A stretch of 42,158 nt of DNA from Clostridia bacterium (GTDB lineage Bacteria; Bacillota; Clostridia; Saccharofermentanales; Saccharofermentanaceae), in contig JAEEIT010000113.1 of NCBI GenBank assembly GCA_016281535.1, positions 1 through 42,158 on the forward strand, given 5' to 3'. Every line of letters starts with the position of its first letter. Positions within the stretch are counted from its first letter, which is position 1. Positions 24,923 to 33,780 of this stretch are shown here, in pieces. A program made the translations under genes and the position numbers. The notes beneath the pieces were generated by a model, which did not search any database, was not told the origin of the DNA, and saw only the letters and a program-made list of their open reading frames with translations.

Positions 24923-25930
24923 ATGGCGAATTTACAAGATAAGATCCGGGTTTCGATCGATGACCTGGAAGATATGCTCGGAGTCTTCGGACTTCCGGAG
25001 TTCATCGGCAAGGCCGAGGCCCGTTTCGTAAGGCAGACAGAGGAGATCGCACAGGAGGTGTGCGAGCGCCCGAAGGTGAAGGTCGTATTTGTATCCGGCC
25101 CCACTTCCTCCGGCAAAACCACTTTTACCGACCGTCTGGTTTCCCAGCTCCAGAAGCGCGGGAAGAATGCGATCCGCTTATCCCTTGACGATTACTACAG
25201 CCTGAATGCGCTGAACTTCGATTCCGAAGGGCGCCCGGACTTCGAGAGTGTGGAGACCCTCGATATGCGTCTGGCCAGCATGGATCTGGCACGCCTCGTC
25301 AGTGGCGATGCAGTCGTTACCCCGACCTTCGATTTCAAGATCCGTCAGCGGGTCGAGTCCAATAAGCCGCCGATCTCCATCGGGAAAGACGGAGTCGTCG
25401 TCGTGGAGGGCCTGCATGGCCTCTGTGAGGAGACGACGGGAAGCTTCGATAAGGAACAGTATATGGGCATCTTCATCATGCCCTATGCATCCGTCATGCA
25501 GGACAGAAGACTCCTCGACAGCGACGATCTGCGGATGCTGCGCCGTATCGTCAGAGACGTCAGACACCGTGGTGCCCACGCCCTGACTACCATCGACTAC
25601 TGGCCGATGATCCAGAATTCGGAGCAGGACTATTACCGTGATTACCTGACACGTGCCGACTATCACGTGAATTCCTTCCTCGCCTACGAACCTCTCGTCA
25701 TCGCCGCCCTGGCGAGAAGAGATATCGAAGAGGCGCTCTCTGCCTATGACCAGGGCCTTCTGGCACCGTCGGTCTTCATGGAGAGAAGTAACATGAAGAA
25801 GGATTTCGCGAATATCGAGCAGGCGGTCGCCAAGGCCAGGATGCTCGATTCGTGGCTGTCCATGATCCCTCAGGCGAAGGAATCATTCGTACCGAAGACC
25901 TCGATCCTCAACGAATTCCTGTGTCTGTGA
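24923..25930 (+). CDS. Uridine kinase-like P-loop kinase
   Basis: The 335-residue protein has a P-loop, VSGPTSSGKTTF (about residues 53-64), followed by RLSLDDYYS and VVVVEGLHGL. This pattern belongs to the uridine kinase/phosphoribulokinase family. The N-terminal 45 residues are a short helical region. Many clostridial relatives are longer, about 550 residues, with an N-terminal threonyl-tRNA-synthetase-like part; that part is absent here. The family name of the long form is nucleoside kinase, and the true substrate is not settled. It may act in pyrimidine salvage. The GGAG upstream (24911-24914) fits the ATG at 24923. metA follows 15 bp later. Confidence 0.82.
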   Translation: MANLQDKIRVSIDDLEDMLGVFGLPEFIGKAEARFVRQTEEIAQEVCERPKVKVVFVSGPTSSGKTTFTDRLVSQLQKRGKNAIRLSLDDYYSLNALNFDSEGRPDFESVETLDMRLASMDLARLVSGDAVVTPTFDFKIRQRVESNKPPISIGKDGVVVVEGLHGLCEETTGSFDKEQYMGIFIMPYASVMQDRRLLDSDDLRMLRRIVRDVRHRGAHALTTIDYWPMIQNSEQDYYRDYLTRADYHVNSFLAYEPLVIAALARRDIEEALSAYDQGLLAPSVFMERSNMKKDFANIEQAVAKARMLDSWLSMIPQAKESFVPKTSILNEFLCL

Positions 25931-25945
25931 AAGGAGATGTGAGAT

Positions 25946-26881
25946 ATGCCGATCCGTATACCGAATAATCTCCCTGCGACAGGGATCCTTGAGAAAGAGC
26001 GCATCTTCGTCATGACGGAAGACCGCGCCTATACGCAGGACATCCGTCCTCTGCATCTTCTGATACTGAACCTTATGCCGAATAAGATCGCGACGGAGAC
26101 GCAGCTTCTGCGTGCCCTTAGTAATTCACCTCTTCAGGTCAATATCGATCTTCTTTATACGGCATCGTATCATCCGAAGCATACGGCCACAGAGCATCTC
26201 GTGAAGTTCTATGAGACCTTCGCCGATGTGAAGGACCGCTTCTACGACGGCATGATCATCACCGGCGCGCCGGTGGAGCTCATGGAGTTCGAAGAGGTGG
26301 CCTACTGGGATGAACTGTGCGAGATCATGGACTGGAGCAAGACCCACGTCTACAGCACGCTCCACATCTGCTGGGGCGCACAGGCGGGACTTTACCACCA
26401 TTACGGGATCCCGAAGTATAACCTTCCCGCGAAGGTCTTCGGCGTGTTCCCGCACAGTATGACCTACACCAAGCCGGTCAAGCTGTTCCGCGGATTCGAC
26501 GATGTCTTCTACGTGCCGCATTCCCGTCATACGGAAGTGAGAAAAGCCGATATCGAGAGACATCCGAACCTGCGTATCCTCTCTGAGTCCGAAGAGTGCG
26601 GCGTCTATGCGGTTTCCGACCTGTCCGGAAGACAGATCTTCATCACGGGACACTCCGAGTACGATGTCAATACGCTGAGGGATGAGTATTTCAGAGATCT
26701 CAATAAGGGACTTCCGATCGAGATCCCGAAGAACTATTTCCCGAACGACGATCCGTCCCAGGCTCCGCATATGAGCTGGCGCTCGAGTTCGACGCTCCTG
26801 TTTATGAACTGGCTGAATTACTACGTCTACCAGGAGACACCGTTCGACATCTCGACCATCAGTGAGGTCCCGAAGGCGTAA
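25946..26881 (+). CDS. metA: Homoserine O-acetyltransferase
   Basis: MetA activates homoserine for methionine synthesis. The 311-residue protein has the class I glutamine-amidotransferase-like fold with the catalytic Cys in HICWGAQ (Cys142). His and Glu of the triad are in [11 protein letters not shown] near residue 235. The residue that sets acyl-CoA choice is at position 111: Glu here ([12 protein letters not shown]), which in this family means acetyl-CoA; the succinyl-specific enzymes have Gly. The start at 25946 has AAAGGAGATG upstream. It lies between the kinase and the NnrD gene in a compact run of plus-strand genes. No S-box or other methionine riboswitch is seen before it. Confidence 0.93.
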   Translation: MPIRIPNNLPATGILEKERIFVMTEDRAYTQDIRPLHLLILNLMPNKIATETQLLRALSNSPLQVNIDLLYTASYHPKHTATEHLVKFYETFADVKDRFYDGMIITGAPVELMEFEEVAYWDELCEIMDWSKTHVYSTLHICWGAQAGLYHHYGIPKYNLPAKVFGVFPHSMTYTKPVKLFRGFDDVFYVPHSRHTEVRKADIERHPNLRILSESEECGVYAVSDLSGRQIFITGHSEYDVNTLRDEYFRDLNKGLPIEIPKNYFPNDDPSQAPHMSWRSSSTLLFMNWLNYYVYQETPFDISTISEVPKA

Positions 26882-26885
26882 TACC

Positions 26886-27920
26886 ATGATGCAGGCTCCT
26901 TATCTTATTACGGAAACGCTTCTTACCAGTCGTTGCCCGGTCCGCCCGGAATTCGGGCATAAGGGGACTTTCGGCAGGGTGCTTCTGTGCTGCGGCACGC
27001 CGGGTATGGGAGGAGCCGCCTGTATGGCCGCGTCTTCTGCACTCCGAAGCGGAGCCGGCCTGGTCTATGTCCTGACGGACAAGGAGATCCTGGCTCCTCT
27101 TATGACACTATGTCCGGAGGCCCTCGGCCTCGTGTTCCCCGAGACGGGAAGAGGCGCAAGTCCTTTCCTTGCTGAGAAAGCGGAAACACCAGCTCCTTCT
27201 GCATCTTCTGAAGAAGAGAGTACGGCCCGTCCGAAGGTGGGAAGAAGCGAAGGACCACTGTTCCGGAACGGCCAGCTCGTCACGGGGACAAGTGCTTTTG
27301 CCAGATGGTTCGCGGAACAGCTGACCGGGAAAGATGCCTGCCTGATCGGGCCCGGGATTCCGCCGGACTCCGAGAAACTGGGCGTCATGCTCCGTATCGC
27401 GGCGGAACATGCCCCGCATCTGGTTCTGGACGCCGGCGCCCTCACTCGCCTTTCTCACGATGTGGAGGCCATGGAGGCTGTAAGCCGTCGTGCTTCGAGA
27501 GGTCTTCAGCCGGCGGTACTGACCCCGCACATCGGCGAGTTCGGAAGACTCCTTCCCGGATACTCAAGAGACGACATGAGAAGGGCAGGAGCCTGGGCCG
27601 AAGAAAAGAAGGTCACACTCGTGCTGAAGAGTCACGAGACCAACATATTTACATCTGATGGAAAGTGGTATAGTAATGCTGTGAGCAACAGCGGCCTGGC
27701 CAAGGGCGGCTCGGGAGATGTGCTGGCAGGGCTTCTTACGGGGCTCCTGGCGCAGGGCATGACCGAGGAGGATTCTGCCGTGTGCGCGGTGGGGATCCAT
27801 AGTCTGGCCGGACGGCTCTGTGCGAAGGAACACGGGCGGCGGGCCATGCTCCCGTCGATGCTCCCGGGATATTACGATACGTGCTTCACGATGCTGAAGT
27901 GGGAAGAAGGTATGGATTAA
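26886..27920 (+). CDS. nnrD: ADP/ATP-dependent NAD(P)H-hydrate dehydratase
   Basis: NnrD repairs hydrated NADH/NADPH (NAD(P)HX). This 344-residue protein contains only the carbohydrate-kinase-like dehydratase domain; the epimerase domain NnrE, fused to it in many bacteria, is not present. Motifs include GRVLLCCGTPGMGGAA, IGPGIPPDS, LVLDAGALTRL, LTPHIGEFGRL and GLAKGGSGDVLAGLLTGL, which has the GxGD catalytic Asp. There is a low-complexity insert of about 45 residues (Ala/Ser/Glu-rich, roughly 85-130). The ATG at 26886 was chosen over a frame opening at 26862 inside metA. alr starts 1 bp after the stop, a frequent neighbour of nnr genes. A NnrE partner must be elsewhere, if it exists. Confidence 0.88.
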   Translation: MMQAPYLITETLLTSRCPVRPEFGHKGTFGRVLLCCGTPGMGGAACMAASSALRSGAGLVYVLTDKEILAPLMTLCPEALGLVFPETGRGASPFLAEKAETPAPSASSEEESTARPKVGRSEGPLFRNGQLVTGTSAFARWFAEQLTGKDACLIGPGIPPDSEKLGVMLRIAAEHAPHLVLDAGALTRLSHDVEAMEAVSRRASRGLQPAVLTPHIGEFGRLLPGYSRDDMRRAGAWAEEKKVTLVLKSHETNIFTSDGKWYSNAVSNSGLAKGGSGDVLAGLLTGLLAQGMTEEDSAVCAVGIHSLAGRLCAKEHGRRAMLPSMLPGYYDTCFTMLKWEEGMD

Positions 27921-27921
27921 G

Positions 27922-29109
27922 ATGCTGGATAAGTTTCCGAACCGCTCATGGGCGGAGATCGACCTGGATGTGGTCGCCGAGAATATGAAGGAGATCCGCC
28001 GTGTGACGAAGAGACACGCGAAGATCATGGCGGTGGTGAAGGCGGATGCCTATGGACACGGTGCCATCGAGACCGCGCGTGTGCTCCTCGATAACGGAGC
28101 GGACAAACTGGCCGTCTCGATGCTCGACGAGGCGCTGGAGCTTCGTAAGAGCGGCATTAATGTGCCGATCCTGATCCTCGGCCATACGGATCCGAGAAGG
28201 ATCTATGAACTGATCGAGAACGATATCGAGCAGGCCGTGTATTCTCTCGAGTACGCGAAGGCCATCTCGAAGAAGGCCGTCATCCTTGAGCGGACGGCGC
28301 GGATCCATATCAAGTACGATACCGGCATGAACCGTCTGGGTTTCCTTGAGGGCGAGTCCTCGGTGGAGGCGATCCTGGCGATCTCGGAGCTTCCGGGCAT
28401 CGAGATCGAGGGGATGTTCTCCCACTTCGCGATGTCGGATACCGATGACGATGAATATACGAAGAAACAGTTCGACTGCTTCATGAGAATGGTGCAAGAA
28501 CTGGAGAAGCAGGGGCTTACGATCCCGACCAAGCATATCTGTAACAGTGCCGGCATTATCCGGTTCCCGCAGATGCACATGGATATGGTGCGTGCGGGCC
28601 TGATCGTCTACGGCATGCTGCCGCAGGGCTGTCCGGAGCCATATACGGACTTCGAGGTGAAGCCGGCCATGACGTTGAAGAGTTCGGTGGTCCACGTCAA
28701 GGAGATCCCGGTCGGGGAGACCATCAGCTACGGCCGCCACTTCAAGACGGAGCGCCCGAGTACGATCGCGACCATCGCCATCGGCTACGCAGACGGATAT
28801 CTCCGCCGCCTCAGCAACCGTGCCGAAGTCCTGATCCACGGACGCCGGGCACCGGTGGTCGGTAATATCTGCATGGATATGTGTATGGTCGACGTGACGG
28901 ATTTCCCGGAGATGCCGCAGGTAGGCGACGAGGTAGTGCTTTTCGGGCGGCAGGAGTACCGTGGAAGAAGCGAAGAGATCACGGTCGAGGAGATCTCGGA
29001 TCTTCTGGATACGATCAACTACGAGGTGACCTGTCTGGTCGGAAAAAGAATCCCGCGTGTGTATACGAAGAGCGGGAAGATCGTGCAGATGCACAGCTCG
29101 ATCTGGTAA
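27922..29109 (+). CDS. alr: Alanine racemase
   Basis: A PLP enzyme that interconverts L- and D-Ala and supplies Ddl. The 395-residue protein is of family size. The PLP lysine is Lys40 in MAVVKADAYGHG. The second catalytic base lies in IGYADGYLRRLSNR, with RAPVVGNICMDMCMVDVTD downstream. The ATG at 27922 follows GAAGAAGG and is 1 bp after the nnrD stop, so translation is coupled. The end, with LVGKRIPRVYTK, matches the usual C-terminus. No anomalies are seen. Confidence 0.96.
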   Translation: MLDKFPNRSWAEIDLDVVAENMKEIRRVTKRHAKIMAVVKADAYGHGAIETARVLLDNGADKLAVSMLDEALELRKSGINVPILILGHTDPRRIYELIENDIEQAVYSLEYAKAISKKAVILERTARIHIKYDTGMNRLGFLEGESSVEAILAISELPGIEIEGMFSHFAMSDTDDDEYTKKQFDCFMRMVQELEKQGLTIPTKHICNSAGIIRFPQMHMDMVRAGLIVYGMLPQGCPEPYTDFEVKPAMTLKSSVVHVKEIPVGETISYGRHFKTERPSTIATIAIGYADGYLRRLSNRAEVLIHGRRAPVVGNICMDMCMVDVTDFPEMPQVGDEVVLFGRQEYRGRSEEITVEEISDLLDTINYEVTCLVGKRIPRVYTKSGKIVQMHSSIW

Positions 29110-29126
29110 ACTCCGAGGAAAAGAAA

Positions 29127-31016
29127 ATGAGCAGCAAGAACCGCCGGCCCATAGCCCCCTTGATGACGCGGTGCGGGTTCCCGCAGTTCCTGTTCATGCG
29201 CCTTCTGGCAGTCTATTTCCTTCTTTCTGACACCACGATCCTCTACGCAGGGCGAAAGAACATCTCCGCCCGGAAGAACTGGCAGGCCTTTATCCGGCTT
29301 TTCCCGCTTCCCGTGCTGATCCTTCTTTATATTTTTCTTCTTGCGGGAGTCACGCTTCTTTACTATGCCTGCTCGAAGAAAAGAAAGACCGCCGCAGAGG
29401 TGCTCGATCCCGCACTTCTGGTGCTATCGGTGCTTCTTTTCTCCTGCTTTCTGGTATGGCAGGGAGACGACTTCTATCTGGCCGTCCTGGTCGGGCTCTT
29501 CAGCCTGATCTTCGTGGTCTACGGCCTCTCCCGGATCCGGCCGGAGCTTCTTACGCGAAACAAGAAAGACTATACCGTGATCCTTCCTGTTGCCGTGCTC
29601 TCTGTGGCGGTGTTCTTCTTCCTCTGCGAGACATCGCTCGCGATCCATCGGACATACGGAACGACGACCTTCGACATGGGGATCTTCGGTCAGGCATTTC
29701 ACGGTCTTTCCAGGAGAGGGTACCCTCTGACGACCTGTGAAAGAGGCTACGCCCTTTCCCATTTCCGCGTGCACGCATCCTTTATCCTTTATCTTCTGAC
29801 ACCGGTCTATGCGATCTTCCCGAGTGTCGAGACCCTGATCGTATCCCAAGCGGCCCTGGTCGTATCCGGCGTGATCCCGGTCTATATGATCGCCAGAAAG
29901 AGAGGCTTCGGCGGGACGGCGCTTCTTTCCTGCTGCGTGATCTACCTGTTCTCGCTGGGGATCCTGTCGCCCTGCTATTACCATTTCCATGAAAATGCAT
30001 TTCTGCCGCCGCTTCTTATGTGGCTGTTCTACGCCGTCGAGAGCCGGAGAAATATCCTGTTCTTCGTGATGAGCGCGATGGTGTGCCTCGTGAAAGAAGA
30101 CGCGACACTGTTTGTGATCTGTATCTGCCTGTATCTGGCCTTCGAACTTAAGGGAAAAGACCGCATCCGCGTCCTGATCACAGGCGGCGCGGCAACAGTG
30201 TATTTCCTGATGATGAGCGCTTTTCTGTCAAAAGCGGGCGAGGGGAATATGATGATGTCCTCCCGGATGCACACGCTGATGACCGAAGAAAACCAGGGCA
30301 CGCTGTCGATCCTCGGAAACATCCTCACGAACCCCGGTCACGCCCTGACGGTAGCCACATCCGAACCGGAGGGCTTCCTGATCCTCCTGGAGATGCTGCT
30401 GCCGCTTCTTCTGACGCCGTTTCTCACGAAGAAGGCCCACCGTTTCTTCCTGATGGTGCCGTTCTTCATCTTCAACCTGATGTTCAGCGCCGCCTATGTC
30501 TACGCCGCCCAGATCCAGTACCAGTACGCATTCGGCACCGCCACGCTCCTTTTCTATCTGGCCCTGATCAACATCAACGATCTGGATAAAGACAAGCGCC
30601 CCGTCGTGCTTCCGGCTGTGGCCGCCATGTCCGTGATCTGCGCAGTCTGCATGCTCTCCGCGAACCTGAAAACACACGACAAATACAAGGAGAACCGCGC
30701 GAGATTTGATGCCATCGAGAACTGCCTGAAGTCGATCCCCCAGGACGCTTCCGTTACGGCCGACACCTACTATCTCCCGCACCTGACCGCAAGGGACGAG
30801 ATCTACGAACTCGGAAACGATAACTTCGTCATGTCCGGCTCCCATGTCATCGCCCTTGAGAACGTGAACGCCACGGACTACTACGTCCTGAACCTCCAGG
30901 ACCGCCGCGAAGCCGGCGCCGCAGAATATCTGAAGAGCAAAGGCTACACACAGGTTGCCGGATTCGAAGAATACATAGCCGTCTACGCACACCCCAACGA
31001 TCCCGAGACACATTAA
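29127..31016 (+). CDS. DUF2079 polytopic membrane protein
   Basis: The 629-residue protein has about 13 hydrophobic segments and a C-terminal soluble part. The motif TTFDMGIFGQAFHGLSRRG, after the first membrane block, is typical of DUF2079 proteins, which are predicted GT-C-like membrane glycosyltransferases without known substrates. A second motif follows, SHFRVHASFILYLLTPVYAI. The ATG at 29127 was chosen because CGAGGA lies 7 bp upstream; the frame continues far upstream through alr, with no start signal. The last codons (Glu-Thr-His-stop) are made by the left arm of the first palindrome of the 31007-31244 array, so the repeat forms the 3' end of this gene. Confidence 0.85.
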   Translation: MSSKNRRPIAPLMTRCGFPQFLFMRLLAVYFLLSDTTILYAGRKNISARKNWQAFIRLFPLPVLILLYIFLLAGVTLLYYACSKKRKTAAEVLDPALLVLSVLLFSCFLVWQGDDFYLAVLVGLFSLIFVVYGLSRIRPELLTRNKKDYTVILPVAVLSVAVFFFLCETSLAIHRTYGTTTFDMGIFGQAFHGLSRRGYPLTTCERGYALSHFRVHASFILYLLTPVYAIFPSVETLIVSQAALVVSGVIPVYMIARKRGFGGTALLSCCVIYLFSLGILSPCYYHFHENAFLPPLLMWLFYAVESRRNILFFVMSAMVCLVKEDATLFVICICLYLAFELKGKDRIRVLITGGAATVYFLMMSAFLSKAGEGNMMMSSRMHTLMTEENQGTLSILGNILTNPGHALTVATSEPEGFLILLEMLLPLLLTPFLTKKAHRFFLMVPFFIFNLMFSAAYVYAAQIQYQYAFGTATLLFYLALININDLDKDKRPVVLPAVAAMSVICAVCMLSANLKTHDKYKENRARFDAIENCLKSIPQDASVTADTYYLPHLTARDEIYELGNDNFVMSGSHVIALENVNATDYYVLNLQDRREAGAAEYLKSKGYTQVAGFEEYIAVYAHPNDPETH

Positions 31017-31244
31017 AATGCAATCCGGCAGAGTTTAATAGGTCGCTACGAAGCTAGTACGAGTTGTCCGACACATTAAAACCTGCTGAACCGGTCATTT
31101 AATGTGTCTTTTCCGCTCCAAAAGCACTGTGTATAGTGCTTTTGACACATTAAACGGACAAAAGTGAAAGTTTAATGGGTCGGGCACCTCCAAAGAAGAC
31201 CGATTTGACACATTAAAATGCCATTTCGAGCTATTTAATGTGTC
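31007..31244. repeat. Array of four palindromic repeats with variable centres
   Basis: Units lie at 31007-31044, 31070-31108, 31144-31181 and 31207-31244. Each has arms GACACATTAAA and TTTAATGTGTC (perfect in units 2 and 4; one mismatch in unit 3; two in unit 1) around 15-17 nt that differ in each unit. Spacers between units are 25, 35 and 25 bp. Unit starts repeat at 63, 74 and 63 bp, near 6, 7 and 6 helical turns. In the middle spacer AAAAGCACT/AGTGCTTTT (31120-31143) forms another hairpin. The first arm supplies the stop codon of the DUF2079 gene. No similar unit is visible elsewhere in the window. Confidence 0.9.
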
Positions 31245-31336
31245 AGCGATATTCAGACGACCTGAAACCGATCAGATCTCATTCGTTTCCGGGAATAAAT
31301 ATGCAGAAGTACCTTCTCACAGGACCTTTCCCCCTA
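31245..31336. other. Intergenic stretch without visible signals
   Basis: About 90 bp between the palindrome array and the hairpin element. I see no promoter, ribosome binding site or coding sequence in it. A plus-strand open frame of 66 codons crosses it from 31240 but has no ribosome binding site and is interrupted by the hairpin element, so it is not called. Confidence 0.5.
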
Positions 31337-31464
31337 AGACTCCGCGCAGGATAGAAATCAATCCGTGCGGGATATCCCGAAACGGCGAGTTTTGCGCAAG
31401 CAAACTGTCTGAGCCGGAGAGGTATATCCCGCACGAATGAACAGACATATCCTGCGCGGAGTCT
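31337..31464. repeat. Hairpin repeat element, copy 2 (apex on plus strand)
   Basis: Nested stems: AGACTCCGCGCAGGATA (31337-31353) with its exact complement at 31448-31464 (17 bp); CGTGCGGGATAT (31364-31375) with ATATCCCGCACG (31424-31435); CGGC (31383-31386) with GCCG (31413-31416). The apex is GAG, TTTTGC, GCAA tetraloop, GCAAAC, TGTCTGA. There is no T-run after the outer stem, so it is not a simple terminator. It lies between the palindrome array and the promoter of the DnaD-like gene. Confidence 0.88.
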
Positions 31465-31493
31465 GGGAGGTTCTTCTCCTAGAGAAAAGGTGC

Positions 31494-31526
31494 TATAATA
31501 TACACACTATTTTCCAGCAAGGAGGT
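31494..31526 (+). promoter_or_regulatory. -10 box and ribosome binding site of the dnaD-like gene
   Basis: TATAAT lies at 31494-31499, with a poor -35 (TTCTTC at 31471-31476, 17-bp spacer). A strong AAGGAGGT lies at 31519-31526, 4 bp before the start codon. The -10 is about 30 bp after the hairpin element. Confidence 0.6.
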
Positions 31527-31530
31527 CGCC

Positions 31531-32814
31531 ATGACAGCGGAAGAACGAGATAAGCTTTTGCTATCGGATACGCAGGTCCCGGACCTGTTCATTACCCAGT
31601 ATATGTCTTCCCTGAACGGCGCCTCGATCCAGATCTACCTGTTCATGCTCATGAACCGTTCCTACTCGAAGACCAAGATGACCGTGGATTTCCTGTCGAG
31701 GAAACTCGGGTTTTCCCAGGCGGAGGTCGAGGAACAGCTCTTCTATCTGACATCGGCCGGGCTGCTGGAGCGCGGAGAAGACGGTTCCCTGACTCTCGTG
31801 GATATTAAAGCGAGAGAGGTCGACCGGTATATCGAATCGAAGAAGAACACAGATGAGGATATGCCGCCACAGCATAGGGATGCGGCGATGCAGAGCCTTT
31901 CCAGAAGCATCAGTGACACGTTCTTCATGGGCCGCATGAGCTTCATCTGGCAGCGGTTCATCGATGTCAGCGCCAGCACCTATAAGCTGGAGCCGAACGT
32001 GATCTATGCCCTCTTCGGTGCCTTGCAGGAGCGGGGAAAACTACTGAATAAGAACACCCGTCCGGCGGAAGAACTCCGTGACGAGTGGTGCAAGCGGGGC
32101 GTGCACTCCGAGGCCGAACTGGAGAAGGTGGTCGAGGACGACCGGAAGATCAAGGAATGCATGGCCGCGATGGGAAGAAAGAAGAGAAAATCCCTCGATG
32201 GCGTGGACATCGAATATATCCAGACATGGATCCTGGTATATAAGATGGATCCGGATGTGCCGCCGTATCTTTACTCTTTCCTCAGGAAGGATAAGAACAA
32301 GGAGACCGTGACAACGAAGCAGATGGACGAGATCCTTCAGGAATGGTTCGCGCATAACATCCACGATGTGGAAGGGGCGAAAGCCTACGAGATGAAGAAG
32401 CAGAATGCAGACCGGGCAGCTGCGCTGACCGTGCTCTGCGGAGAGCTCCTGAGAAAAAGGCTGGACGGCCCGGATCTGGATATTATCGGCAGATGGGCAG
32501 AAGAAGGCTGGGAAGAGCCGATCATCCGCTATTCGTACGAGGTGCTCCACCGTTTCATGGGTACGGTAACGCTGTCGCAGGTCGATGAGAAACTGCAGGA
32601 ATGGAAGAATAACGGAGCGACGACGGTCACGAAAGCCCGTCAGTTCGAGTCCGAGCAGAAGAAAAAGAATAAGGAAGCCTACCTGGAGAGAAAGACGGCT
32701 TCCTCTTCGGGTGTGGCGGATACGACTCCGTATATGGAGAAGGAATATAATAGAGAAGACCAGGAAAAGAAAGAGAAAGATGATCTGGACGATCTTCTGA
32801 ACGGTATGGAATAA
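31531..32814 (+). CDS. dnaD: DnaD-domain replication initiation protein
   Basis: The 427-residue protein combines an N-terminal winged-helix-like part (about 1-95; TVDFLSRKLGFSQAEVEEQL) with two DnaD/DnaB2-type helical blocks (about 195-260 and 290-360; ending near WILVYKMDPDVPPYLYSFLR and IIGRWAEEGWEEPIIRYSYE). Such proteins, like DnaD and DnaB of Bacillus, help load the replicative helicase at origins and restart sites. The C-terminus is highly charged and probably disordered. The helicase loader gene starts 10 bp downstream, the normal dnaD/dnaB-dnaI pair of Bacillota. Whether it is DnaD or DnaB in function cannot be told. The start has a perfect ribosome binding site. Confidence 0.88.
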   Translation: MTAEERDKLLLSDTQVPDLFITQYMSSLNGASIQIYLFMLMNRSYSKTKMTVDFLSRKLGFSQAEVEEQLFYLTSAGLLERGEDGSLTLVDIKAREVDRYIESKKNTDEDMPPQHRDAAMQSLSRSISDTFFMGRMSFIWQRFIDVSASTYKLEPNVIYALFGALQERGKLLNKNTRPAEELRDEWCKRGVHSEAELEKVVEDDRKIKECMAAMGRKKRKSLDGVDIEYIQTWILVYKMDPDVPPYLYSFLRKDKNKETVTTKQMDEILQEWFAHNIHDVEGAKAYEMKKQNADRAAALTVLCGELLRKRLDGPDLDIIGRWAEEGWEEPIIRYSYEVLHRFMGTVTLSQVDEKLQEWKNNGATTVTKARQFESEQKKKNKEAYLERKTASSSGVADTTPYMEKEYNREDQEKKEKDDLDDLLNGME

Positions 32815-32824
32815 GGAGACACGT

Positions 32825-33778
32825 ATGGACAGTGTATATGAGGATGTCAGACACATCCTGGAAAACAGAAGGATCCGAAGCGAAATCGTGTCCCGAGAGA
32901 TGAATGACAGGCTTCGGGAAGAGCATCCATCCATCGCAGCAATCGAGGAAGAGATCGATCAACTCGAGATGGAGCGGATGCTGATGGCGATCCGGGGCGA
33001 GAGCAGCGAAGAACTTCTGAAGAATATAGAGAAGAAGAGAGAGAGCAGGAAGCAGATCCTCAGTAAATGCGGCGTGGATCTTAAGGACTTCGAGCCGAAG
33101 CCTTTCTGCCCGTTGTGCGGGGATACAGGCTACGTCACGAAGAAAGACGGAAACGGCGCCGAGACGACAACGATCTGCAGCTGTGTCCGGTCGCTTCTTG
33201 CTCCCGTGATGATCAGCCGCTCCGGCGTGGAGAAATACCCGCAGTATGCTTTTTCCAATGGCTCTACGGAGTTCTACTCTGACTCCCCGAAGCTTCAGGC
33301 GGTCTACACCCGCCTTTCCCAATACGCCGAGCAGGAGAAGATCCCGAATCTCGTTTTCTACGGCTGCCCCGGTAAGGGCAAGACATTCCTTGCGGTGGCC
33401 CTCGCGAGGAAATATGCCGAACAGGGAAGGTCTTCTCTGGTGATGCGCCTTCCGGATTTCCAGGAGATCGCGATGGAGCACAGGAAAGCCCTTCAGGCCT
33501 TCTATCTCCCGCGGGAGAAGGAGCAGGATATCGAAGAGCGGTTCGAGTATCTGAAGACGGCGGATCTTCTGGTCCTTGACGATCTGGGTGTCGAACCGAG
33601 AACCGCCAATTCCGAAGCGGATCTTCTGTCGCTTCTTGATAAGCGGCTCCTTTCCGGCAAAGTCACGATCATCACGACGAATTACGATATGGAGTCCTTA
33701 AGAGAGCGCTACGGCAGCCGCTTCTTCGACCGGATCGACCGGAGCTTCAAGCGCATCTGTTTCCGGGAGGAGAAGTGA
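32825..33778 (+). CDS. dnaI: DnaI-type helicase loader (AAA+ ATPase)
   Basis: The 317-residue protein loads the replicative helicase DnaB/DnaC onto DNA. An N-terminal helical part (1-95) interacts with helicase in the family. A zinc-binding CPLCGDTGY...CSC motif follows (about 97-125). The AAA+ core has Walker A YGCPGKGKTFLAVAL, Walker B DLLVLDDLGVE and sensor 1 TIITTNYDM. The ATG at 32825 has AAGGAG 8 bp upstream. It follows the DnaD-like gene by 10 bp, and the stop overlaps a possible GTG start of acpS, whose better start is at 33781. No defect is seen. Confidence 0.93.
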   Translation: MDSVYEDVRHILENRRIRSEIVSREMNDRLREEHPSIAAIEEEIDQLEMERMLMAIRGESSEELLKNIEKKRESRKQILSKCGVDLKDFEPKPFCPLCGDTGYVTKKDGNGAETTTICSCVRSLLAPVMISRSGVEKYPQYAFSNGSTEFYSDSPKLQAVYTRLSQYAEQEKIPNLVFYGCPGKGKTFLAVALARKYAEQGRSSLVMRLPDFQEIAMEHRKALQAFYLPREKEQDIEERFEYLKTADLLVLDDLGVEPRTANSEADLLSLLDKRLLSGKVTIITTNYDMESLRERYGSRFFDRIDRSFKRICFREEK

Positions 33779-33780
33779 GC

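Noticed and set aside
28881-29126. Extended N-terminus of the DUF2079 protein into alr
   Set aside because: Would overlap alr by more than 220 bp in another frame; a clear ribosome binding site precedes the ATG at 29127.
31007-31244. CRISPR array
   Set aside because: The repeats are palindromes with variable centres, only four in number, with unequal spacers of 25 and 35 bp, and no cas gene is near.
31240-31440. Small plus-strand open frame of 66 codons
   Set aside because: Covers the hairpin element, has no ribosome binding site and no protein-like composition.
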